64,000 nucleotides of DNA from Nocardia sp. NBC_01503. Its GTDB lineage: Bacteria; Actinomycetota; Actinomycetes; Mycobacteriales; Mycobacteriaceae. Within the stretch, counting starts at the first letter, position 1. Every line of letters begins with the position of its first letter. This document shows, in pieces, positions 57,573 to 64,000 of the stretch. A program made the position numbers and the translations under genes. The stretch spans positions 5,518,001-5,582,000 of the forward strand of contig NZ_CP109596.1 of assembly GCF_036327755.1 (NCBI RefSeq), given 5' to 3'. The notes under the pieces were generated by a model. It made no database searches. It was given only the letters and a program-made list of their open reading frames with translations, and was not told where the DNA came from.

Positions 57573-58268
57573 GTGCTCGGTGTCGCCGGCGTGCAACTGA
57601 CGTTCTTCGTTGCGGTGGACCGGGTTCCGGTGGCAGTGGTGATGGTGCTGGTAAATCTTGCGCCCGCACTGGTGGCATTGTGGGTGCAGACGGTGCGGCG
57701 CATTCGGTTGCCGGGGCTGGTGTGGCTGGGCATCGGGTTGGCGGTGGCCGGTTTGGTCATGGTGGCGCAACTCTGGCGAGACGCTCGGTTGGATCTACTC
57801 GGTGTTGCCGCGGGTCTGGGCTCTGCGGTCTGCTCGGCCGGATATTTCCTCCTCGGTGAACGCGGCGCGAGTCGGCACGATCCGATCGGGCTGACCGCAG
57901 TCGGATTGGCCGTCGGCGCGATTGTGATGGCGGTGTTCGCTCCGCCGTGGACGCTGCCCTCCGAACTACTCACAGCACCGGCTGTGCTGCGCGGTCTGCA
58001 GGCACCGGTGTGGCTGGTTTTGCTGACGCTGGCCATAGCCGGGACCGTTCTGCCCTACCTGGCCGGTCTTTTGGCCTTGCGTGACCTGCCCCCGGCACTG
58101 GCCAGTGTGCTGGCGGTGGTGGAGCCACTGGTCGCCACCGCACTGGCGTGGCTGCTGCTCGGCCAGTCGCTCGAACTACCTCAGATGGTCGGGGCGGTGA
58201 TCATGCTGTTCGGCGCGATGTTGGTGCAACTGACCTCGCCCGAAACTGCTCAGGCGATACCAGACTGA
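57573..58268 (+). CDS. EamA/DMT-family transporter, apparently N-truncated
   Basis: A 231-residue membrane protein with about eight hydrophobic segments. The second EamA repeat is complete (LAGLLALRDLPPALASVLAV, then EPLVATALAWLLLG). Intact family members run about 290-310 residues with ten helices; here the first two helices and part of the third are missing. The sequence before the GTG at 57573 does not encode them in any frame. It is likely a decayed gene, or it starts at this GTG as a non-functional product. Substrate unknown. Confidence 0.65.
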   Translation: MLGVAGVQLTFFVAVDRVPVAVVMVLVNLAPALVALWVQTVRRIRLPGLVWLGIGLAVAGLVMVAQLWRDARLDLLGVAAGLGSAVCSAGYFLLGERGASRHDPIGLTAVGLAVGAIVMAVFAPPWTLPSELLTAPAVLRGLQAPVWLVLLTLAIAGTVLPYLAGLLALRDLPPALASVLAVVEPLVATALAWLLLGQSLELPQMVGAVIMLFGAMLVQLTSPETAQAIPD

Positions 58269-58300
58269 ATGCAGGACCGCTGATCTGGCACGGTCATGCA

Positions 58301-58318
58301 CGCTCATCGGCATGAGCG
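58301..58318. terminator. Possible hairpin between convergent genes
   Basis: Seven-base arms CGCTCAT and ATGAGCG around a four-base loop, 33 bp after the EamA stop and 51 bp before the end of the convergent gene. No U-tract is present. Confidence 0.4.
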
Positions 58319-58368
58319 GAAGTCGGTTTCGATCGTGTTAGCGGTGGCGATTCACTACCCGCCGTGTA

Positions 58369-59178
58369 TCACCGGTCCCCGCCCTGTGTCACCAATTGCT
58401 TTACTGCGGTGATCATTTCGGAGAAGAACTCCTCCGGCAACACGTGCCACGTCCACGCGTTGCCGAGGCTCGACGGAAGCCGGTGGGCGGCATCCGCGAC
58501 GAGAACGTATCCATAGTTTTCGGGGTACTCCCCAGGCAGCCCGAGTCCGACCGCCAGCCAGGGCATGAGCTCTGGAAGCTCGAGATAATCCCACCACGGC
58601 GCGTCATCCCAGCCGCGCCTGTTCTGGACCACCACCTCGAAATGCCATGCTCTCGAACACAAACGGCGGATCGCGTGCGCGATACGATCATCGACGTCGG
58701 TGAGCTCGGTATCGATCGCCGCATGCGCTTCACCGATGTAGTTGAAGACCGGACCGAATATATTGCTGGCACTGGACAACACTTCGCACACCGATGGCCG
58801 CTGCTGCTCCAGCGAGAACGAACCCTGAACCCGAGCCGCGCTCAACGGTTCGGCGACGGTCCACAGTCCAGAGCGACCGAGCGGCCACTCCAAGCTCTCG
58901 TCCGAGCCCGAGAGCTCGAGGATCGGTCCCAGCGCCTCGTCGCGCCACTCCAACGAGGCTGTGCGAGCAAGCGCGCGGACCACCGCGCCTTGCTCGTCGG
59001 TAATCGGCGCATCGAGTTGCTCGACGGTGAGCGGCCCGAACTCCTGACACCATCCGCGCAGTACCGCCTGCCGAAGCCGCTCCCCAGCCCGCCGCGCGGC
59101 CAGCGGTTCACGCGCGGCCATCACCACCCGGTACGTCTCGTCCCATCGATTCCGATTTCCCACAAGATCATTGTCCAC
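58369..59178 (-). CDS. Uncharacterised protein
   Basis: A 269-residue soluble protein starting at ATG 59178 (MDNDLVGNRNRWDETYRVVM). It has no signal peptide or membrane helix and is rich in Trp, Leu and acidic residues. Blocks that look conserved include WDDAPWWDYLELPELMPWL and WTWHVLPEEFFSEM. I do not recognise the family and its neighbours give no functional clue. Confidence 0.7.
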   Translation of the reverse strand: MDNDLVGNRNRWDETYRVVMAAREPLAARRAGERLRQAVLRGWCQEFGPLTVEQLDAPITDEQGAVVRALARTASLEWRDEALGPILELSGSDESLEWPLGRSGLWTVAEPLSAARVQGSFSLEQQRPSVCEVLSSASNIFGPVFNYIGEAHAAIDTELTDVDDRIAHAIRRLCSRAWHFEVVVQNRRGWDDAPWWDYLELPELMPWLAVGLGLPGEYPENYGYVLVADAAHRLPSSLGNAWTWHVLPEEFFSEMITAVKQLVTQGGDR

Positions 59179-59426
59179 AGGTCACGGCGAACCAGCATCA
59201 GCGATTCGGGCGACTGCCTCGATGCTCCTCGCCCGCACCTGCGTTATGTCCTGTACCGGACCAGGATCGCCACCGCCCGTTGAGGTTCCGCTGCATCTGC
59301 GCGGCCCGGTTCGGTCAGCACGCCATGCGGCACGAGCCCGCACCGGGAAGAGCTGTCGGCCAACGAGTTTGGAAGGCCGACCAACGCGCGGGGTGCGGCA
59401 GATGAGTACGTTAACCAGGCAACGCA

Positions 59427-59948
59427 CTAGCCGACCGGAACCGCCGCATGGACTCGGTCGAGCGACCGACGCAGCATCCGCACCCATGGCGACCATCGGG
59501 CAGGTTCGATCGGCGGACATCCCACTTCTGTTGCCACGCGATCGAGCAATTCCTCGATCACCGCGTCGTGCAGCCAACGGATGGCAAGGGTCCACAGCAG
59601 CCATCCTCGCGTCTCACGAGCCTGTGCGACGACGAGATGCCTTATGACGCAACCATTCTCGCCACGATCGACGATCTCGAAGGTGTGTGCGCCAACGAAG
59701 GGCATGCTCGGCGCGAAGGTGAACTCGACGGCGCGGCCGGGTTCGTAGGCGGTGCAGGCATAGCGGATGGTGCCGTGGCCACCGTCAGCGCCGACCCGCA
59801 AGGGCTGATCCATCGTCAGTGCTGGCCAGTGGTCAGCGGGCCACACCGAATTGCCGGGCTCGGCCACGGTGTCGAGCAAAGTCCCGACCTGCTGTGCGGG
59901 GACAGGCAGCTCTCGCTGATGGATATTCCAGATCATCGTGCCGTCCAT
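59427..59948 (-). CDS. SRPBCC (polyketide cyclase/START-like) family protein
   Basis: A 173-residue helix-grip protein with a hydrophobic ligand cavity. Its N-terminus (MDGTMIWNIHQRELPVPAQQ) and the blocks GHGTIRYACTAYEPGRAVEF and RGENGCVIRHLV are typical of SRPBCC proteins. ATG 59948 is chosen; ATG 59936 is possible. It is divergent from a TetR gene, with two palindromes between them and 49 bp separating the starts. It is probably controlled by that repressor. Ligand unknown. Confidence 0.85.
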   Translation of the reverse strand: MDGTMIWNIHQRELPVPAQQVGTLLDTVAEPGNSVWPADHWPALTMDQPLRVGADGGHGTIRYACTAYEPGRAVEFTFAPSMPFVGAHTFEIVDRGENGCVIRHLVVAQARETRGWLLWTLAIRWLHDAVIEELLDRVATEVGCPPIEPARWSPWVRMLRRSLDRVHAAVPVG

Positions 59949-59951
59949 TCC

Positions 59952-59987
59952 ATACGGTGCCGTATTGTTTTTCCGTACGGTACCGTA
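59952..59987. promoter_or_regulatory. Paired palindromic operators between SRPBCC and TetR genes
   Basis: Two dyads share the core TACGG-CCGTA: ATACGG-TG-CCGTAT (59952-59965) and the perfect 12-mer TACGGTACCGTA (59976-59987), with centres 23 bp apart. They fill the short spacer and abut both start regions, so one repressor could shut off both genes. Confidence 0.75.
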
Positions 59988-59997
59988 TGGAGTCGTG

Positions 59998-60567
59998 GTG
60001 GAGAAGAGGCGACGGCTCAGCCGAGACGACTGGATCGCAGCCGCGCTGGCCGCGGTGGCCGAGGGTGGCGTCCGAGCGGTCGCTATAGAATCGCTCGCCG
60101 CGCGGCTGGGCGCCACGAAGGGCAGCGCCTATTGGCATTTCGCGAACCGAGACGAGTTGGTGCGGGCGGCCTTAGAGCACTGGGAAAATAGCGAGACCGA
60201 TGCCGTGATCGCGCTGATATCGGCCGAGCCGGATCCGGCGGTCGGCCTGCGGACCCTGTTGGAGACCGCACTGTCGCATCCTCAGGAGAATCTCGCGGTT
60301 CTGTTGTCAGGCTCCAACGACCCCCTGGTTGAACCGGTCCTGACCCGCGTCACCAACCGGCGTATCGACTATCTCGCAGAGTTGTTCACCCGGCTGGGCT
60401 TCAGCCGCGAAGCGGCTCGGCACCGGGCGGCGATGGCGTATTCGACGTATTTGGGCACGGGACAGCTCTGGCAGACAGCGCGCGGCGCGCTGCCCGCGGA
60501 CGCCAACGCGTGGGATTCGTATGTGACCGCGATATCGCAGATCTTGATCGAGCCCGGCACCTACTAA
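59998..60567 (+). CDS. TetR-family transcriptional regulator
   Basis: A 189-residue regulator. The helix-turn-helix is AIESLAARLGATKGSAYWHF at residues ~25-47, preceded by a basic arm (VEKRRRLSRDDW). GTG 59998 is preferred because GGAG lies five bases upstream; the GTG at 59995 is an alternative. Its C-terminal half resembles TetR proteins of short-ligand sensors but no ligand can be named. It probably represses itself and the divergent SRPBCC gene through the paired palindromes. Confidence 0.88.
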   Translation: MEKRRRLSRDDWIAAALAAVAEGGVRAVAIESLAARLGATKGSAYWHFANRDELVRAALEHWENSETDAVIALISAEPDPAVGLRTLLETALSHPQENLAVLLSGSNDPLVEPVLTRVTNRRIDYLAELFTRLGFSREAARHRAAMAYSTYLGTGQLWQTARGALPADANAWDSYVTAISQILIEPGTY

Positions 60568-60760
60568 CTCACTTCCGCCGACGATTCCATTGCGCAACTC
60601 GCATCGACAGTCCGCCCGGCTCGGACACGATCATCGGCAATACAGGGTGTTCTGGCTCGTGCCAGCTCCAGTCATTGACTCAGAGCGGCCACACATGATG
60701 CAGTCACAAAGCTCGCGAAGATGTCGACGGAAGATGCCGGTCGACTGAAGGGGAGAGGCC

Positions 60761-61216
60761 ATGGGCGACAAACAGAAGACCCCCGATTGGGTTGCGGAAA
60801 GCGGCGCGTGGGTGCTGGAAAACGGACATCGAGCCTTGTTGAAGCTGACCGGCGGTCGCTGGCCGCACAGGCTCGGCTCGATGCAGGCGTTGGAGCTGCA
60901 CACCATCGGTCGCAAGACCGGTGAGCGGCGCTCCACGTTGTTGAGCTCGCCCGTTTTCAGTCCGGAGCGGATCGTCCTGATCGCCTCGCTCGGCGGCGCT
61001 TCGCACAACCCCGCCTGGTATCTGAATCTCGTTACCCATCCCGATGTCGAGATCACCGTGCGCGGTGAGACCAAGCCGTACATCGCGCGCACCGCTTCCG
61101 CGGAGGAGAAGGCCGAGCTCTGGCCCGAGATCACCCGTGGCTTCGGCAACCCGTACGACGGATATCAGCGCAGTACTGCGCGGGATATCCCGGTGGTTAT
61201 CTGCGAACCTGCCTGA
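60761..61216 (+). CDS. Deazaflavin (F420)-dependent nitroreductase, Ddn family
   Basis: A 151-residue split-beta-barrel protein of the Ddn/FDOR-A group that uses reduced F420, a cofactor typical of actinobacteria. Family blocks are LHTIGRKTGERRSTLL, ASLGGASHNPAWYLNL and THPDVEITVRG, which shape the F420 phosphate and deazaflavin pockets. Start ATG 60761 follows AAGGGGAGAGG. It stands as a single gene. The natural substrate, possibly quinones or other activated alkenes, is not shown. Confidence 0.9.
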   Translation: MGDKQKTPDWVAESGAWVLENGHRALLKLTGGRWPHRLGSMQALELHTIGRKTGERRSTLLSSPVFSPERIVLIASLGGASHNPAWYLNLVTHPDVEITVRGETKPYIARTASAEEKAELWPEITRGFGNPYDGYQRSTARDIPVVICEPA

Positions 61217-61353
61217 CAGCGGCTCGGTCACGCCTGGATGGCTGATTCGGTTCGCCCGGTACGCGGCTAGTAAGAGACTGGTGTCAGGATCAGATCCCGG
61301 CCAGGATTTGATCCAGGTGCCCGGTGGGGTGCTCCTGTCACCCAGGGTTCGGC

Positions 61354-61522
61354 TCAGTGCCGGTCAGTCGTGGCGATGCGTGCCAGCACTGGTTGCAGTC
61401 GGCCCCACGGCATCCAGCCGCCGCAGTTCTCATCCGGTGTCCACAGTGTGTGCTCGGGAATTTGGGTGTGGGCACTGATCGCGAACCTCTGGTGGGGTCC
61501 ACTCCGGCCTGGGCGTGCTCAT
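61354..61522 (-). pseudogene. Small gene with apparent single-base frameshift
   Basis: From an ATG at 61522, one frame reads MSTPRPEWTPPEVRDQCPHP and then soon hits a stop. The next frame continues with IPEHTLWTPDENCGGWMPWG and RLQPVLARIATTDRH before a TGA at 61354. The span is 169 nt, one base more than a multiple of three, so a single inserted base would explain both halves. Family not recognised. The rest of 61217-61586 shows nothing supported. Confidence 0.35.
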
Positions 61523-61586
61523 GAACAGCAGTCATGAAGGGTCGCCGGAAGTACTCCTGGCATTTGGCTGTGTGGCCGGTTGAGTA

Positions 61587-62906
61587 CTACGCACCACCGA
61601 TCGCCATAGACGGCACCGTGCGCGTCGAGCAGCCCTTTGGTGCGGCCCGCCCCGCCAGACGTTCATCGATCCAAAGCAGGGCTGCGGGCAACGCACTGAT
61701 CGCGAGAATGGCGTGTTCGCTCAATTGGTCCCGCGTATAGGTCACCGGCGCCCCCGATGCGCACCACTGTGCCACCGTCTGATCGACCGGCGCGATGGCG
61801 ACGATCTCGTCGTTCACAGCGTGAAAGAGGAAGAGCGGCACGGTCGGTGCCGTGACGCCGTCGATCTCGTCGAACGACGCTTGTAGCTGCTCCAACAGCT
61901 GCGAAAAAGGGATCGTCAGGTAGTCGTTCATGTGCAGGAACGCGTACTTTTCCACGGCGGGCACCGAGCATTCGCCGCCACCCGCCGCCATCAGCGCTTT
62001 CCCGGCAGGCGTCAGATACGTATCGAACACCGCTGCGATCCGCGGATCGGCGCGCATCATGCCCGGCAGGAGCGCTAGCAGGAAACCGGAGAATGGGCCG
62101 CCGTCGAGCGACCGCAGGTACTCACTCATGGGCTCCAACGGACCGCCTGCTCCACCGCCCCGAGCAACACCCACCAGTCGCAATTCGGGGGCGTAGGTCG
62201 GTTGAACCTGTGAGAGCCAAGCGCTGCCGTACGAGCCGCCGGAGTAACCGAACGCAGCAACCGGAGTATCGGTGCCCGACAGGCCGAGCGGTGCGAACGC
62301 CTCGGCCGCGCGCACTCCGTCGAGCGCGGTATAACCCGGCTGATTCGGGGTGAGCAACGCCCCGTTCGCCCCCTCCCAGTCGGGTACGGAAATCGCATGA
62401 CCTGACGACAACATCTGGTCGATCGAAATGAAATCCAGCGAGGCGTCGTACTTGTGGTCCATCGGGACCGCTCCTTGCCGGAGCGCGAACGAGGAAGCGC
62501 ATTGCGGGGCCGAGGCATCTTCGGCAGCCTGATAACTGATCAAGCCTTTGACCTGCCCGGTTCGTGGCCGCAGCACCGTTGTCACGGTCGTGATGGGCTG
62601 ACCGGCGGTATCGGTCGTTCGATACAGCAACTGCCAGGCATCGGCGTCCTGCGCCTGCGGACCCAGCGAGGCCACCTCGATTGGCCGCGAATTCAGCACG
62701 GTGCCCGGCGCCTTCGAGTCCCAGCCCAACGGCGGGGTGTAGAACGGGTCGTTCTGCGGAATCGGGATCGGCTCCGCACCACCGACCGCGATGGCAGTAC
62801 CGGTAAAGCACAACACAGCCGAAACCGCGATCAGAACCGAGCGCAGCTGACCGCGTGTGACCACTGAACACGCTGCGCCACAAGACGATACGCCACTGCC
62901 CAACAT
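61587..62906 (-). CDS. Secretory lipase (LIP family)
   Basis: A 439-residue exported alpha/beta hydrolase of the secretory-lipase type (PF03583-like). A signal peptide spans residues ~20-45 (VLIAVSAVLCFTGTAIA). FGYSGGSYGS holds the nucleophile Ser, LFLFHAVNDEIVAIAP the probable catalytic Asp, and LSEHAI the probable His. PLLGWDSKAPG-like N-terminal features match actinobacterial secreted triacylglycerol lipases. Start ATG 62906 has GGGAGGG upstream. It could serve extracellular lipid use. Confidence 0.88.
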   Translation of the reverse strand: MLGSGVSSCGAACSVVTRGQLRSVLIAVSAVLCFTGTAIAVGGAEPIPIPQNDPFYTPPLGWDSKAPGTVLNSRPIEVASLGPQAQDADAWQLLYRTTDTAGQPITTVTTVLRPRTGQVKGLISYQAAEDASAPQCASSFALRQGAVPMDHKYDASLDFISIDQMLSSGHAISVPDWEGANGALLTPNQPGYTALDGVRAAEAFAPLGLSGTDTPVAAFGYSGGSYGSAWLSQVQPTYAPELRLVGVARGGGAGGPLEPMSEYLRSLDGGPFSGFLLALLPGMMRADPRIAAVFDTYLTPAGKALMAAGGGECSVPAVEKYAFLHMNDYLTIPFSQLLEQLQASFDEIDGVTAPTVPLFLFHAVNDEIVAIAPVDQTVAQWCASGAPVTYTRDQLSEHAILAISALPAALLWIDERLAGRAAPKGCSTRTVPSMAIGGA

Positions 62907-63128
62907 TCGGACTTCCCTCCCTGGAGGGGGCCGACTCCCGCGAATCCCCCTGAGGGCAGTCAGATTACATTCCTCGACCGAGGTCGATACCCGAACCGAC
63001 AGCGAAAATCACGGCTGCCGCCCGCCCAGCTCGCCATGCGCCCCAGTCGCCAACACTCGCCCGAGGATCTCTATCGCGCTCGGTCCTCGGCAGCTCAGTG
63101 TGTTCGGTCAGCCTCGAATCGCCACGGC

Positions 63129-63254
63129 CGGTTGATCTTCCACCGCATCGCGCTGGCCGGTTCGGTCAGCGCGGTCGGCCTTATCGTTCCAGAGCTTCGA
63201 ACAGACGACATTGCCGCTGGCGATCTCCTCGTGAGCGATGCCGGCAACAAGTAA
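63129..63254 (+). pseudogene. Possible C-terminal remnant of a LysR-type regulator
   Basis: An open tail reading RLIFHRIALAGSVSAVGLIV, then PELRTDDIAAGDLLVSDAG, ends in TAA at 63252. It resembles the last segment of LysR effector domains (aGlG..llPe....ddlaaG.Lv pattern). No start, no ribosome site and no DNA-binding half are present. The rest of 62907-63381 contains no gene I can support. Confidence 0.33.
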
Positions 63255-63381
63255 CCGCGGAAGCTGAACATCCCCTTCTGCCGCGTGGCCGGCGCAGGTT
63301 GCTCCGGGCTCCAATCGGCTCGATAGACGCCCTCGATGGCTCTACATGTGGCCGTCGGCCCGGGCTGTCCGTCGGCCTTCA

Positions 63382-63912
63382 TCACCCTGAGCTGATCGAG
63401 ATAGTGCCAGCCTCGATAACGCCAATCACCGTGGTTCCACGGCCCGCAATGGTGAAGACGCTGTCGACCGGAAACCGAAACTGCGTAGCGTTCGGCGTTC
63501 CGCTGACCATGCCACGATCAGCTGTCCCGTGCGCTACCCATTCTCGGGTCGGATCAGCCCAGCTCAGGACAAAGATCAGTATCACCAGCATCACGCCGAC
63601 GACGTTCTCGACAAGGAAAACCCCGCGTGTGCTGACACTGCCCGCAGCTGCGAACACCGCAGTGAAGGCCGACATCACAAGCACGATTCGACGGCCGACC
63701 GGCCGGTGCCGCAACATCAGAACAGCACCGAGTCCATGGACAATCATGATCACGGCCGTGACCAGGACCGCGAAAGCATATGTGGCACTGCGCTTCCCGA
63801 CCGGGAGTCGTTCAAGATCCGAGAACGATATCCGGTTGAACCCGATGTAGGCGGTCCCAACTATCCCGTACACCGCCATCGCGAGCGCCAGTACACCGGC
63901 TGTCATCGGCAC
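63382..63912 (-). CDS. Membrane protein, function unknown
   Basis: A 176-residue protein with about four predicted helices: GVLALAMAVYGIVGTAYIGF, AFAVLVTAVIMIVHGLGAVL, IVLVMSAFTAVFAAAGSV and VVGVMLVILIFVLSWA. A ~40-residue polar C-terminal tail follows. Its arrangement resembles small actinobacterial DUF4383-like membrane proteins, but I am not certain of the family. A second in-frame ATG lies two codons inside. It is the last gene before the window edge. Confidence 0.65.
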   Translation of the reverse strand: MPMTAGVLALAMAVYGIVGTAYIGFNRISFSDLERLPVGKRSATYAFAVLVTAVIMIVHGLGAVLMLRHRPVGRRIVLVMSAFTAVFAAAGSVSTRGVFLVENVVGVMLVILIFVLSWADPTREWVAHGTADRGMVSGTPNATQFRFPVDSVFTIAGRGTTVIGVIEAGTISISSG

Positions 63913-64000
63913 TGGTCATGCCGTCATAGTTGCGGATACCAGCGACACCGTAGCGTGGCCGTTTCCGGTCTCCGTTGCGTCGGAATTGGGTGGATTTCGG

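Noticed and set aside
61534..61740. ORF beginning MKGRRKYS, faintly like an IS3 transposase N-terminus
   Set aside because: Similarity stops after a few residues and the frame runs antisense into the lipase gene; no inverted repeats seen.

Overview
The window is very GC-rich, codes densely, uses GTG and TTG starts often, and has the gene content of a soil actinobacterium: ROK and TetR regulators, TerD proteins, a deazaflavin-type nitroreductase, a fatty acyl-AMP ligase and a giant NRPS. Nocardia or a close mycolate-containing relative is the most likely source. That is inferred from gene content; no rRNA gene is present to confirm it.

Layout. (1) 1-2962: the 3'-truncated alanine dehydrogenase gene (cut by the window edge), a small membrane protein and an LCAT-like alpha/beta hydrolase. 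(2) 3368-6688: a 1106-residue protein with a caspase-like protease, a NACHT/STAND-type NTPase and a WD40 propeller. It is visibly less GC-rich than its surroundings and lies divergent to the LCAT-like gene; together they form a candidate biological-conflict island. (3) 7077-16450: a ROK repressor divergent to an eight-gene operon with a sugar ABC importer (binding protein, ATPase, permease), lactonase, KDPG/KDPGal aldolase, PfkB kinase, SDR sugar dehydrogenase and galactonate dehydratase. This is a complete De Ley-Doudoroff route for D-galactose, closed by a strong hairpin terminator. (4) 16504-22337: small secreted proteins, an SDR, two TerD-domain proteins, an SGNH hydrolase and gene remnants. 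(5) 22338-24500: a TetR/MFS drug-efflux pair with clear palindromic operators between them.

(6) 24669-56003: a lipopeptide operon. A fatty acyl-AMP ligase (FAAL), a carrier-protein/luciferase-like monooxygenase fusion and one 28.3-kb NRPS gene (9437 aa) follow one another with a 4-bp overlap and then a 34-bp gap. I read the NRPS as C-A(Thr)[FkbM methyltransferase]-T / C-A-T-E / C-A-T / C-A-T-E / C-A-T-E / C-A-T / C-A-T-TE. It is a seven-module line predicted to build an N-acylated heptapeptide with L-D-L-D-D-L-L stereochemistry. The type of every condensation domain agrees with the presence or absence of an E domain just upstream. The first A domain carries the classical threonine code and is interrupted by an FkbM-type methyltransferase, which suggests an O-methylthreonine residue.

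(7) 56008-64000: a hemerythrin with an upstream mini-ORF, uncharacterised proteins, an apparently N-truncated EamA transporter, an SRPBCC/TetR divergent pair with palindromic operators, a Ddn-type F420-dependent enzyme, a secreted lipase, a membrane protein and several decayed gene fragments. I found no tRNA, rRNA, CRISPR array or intact insertion sequence.
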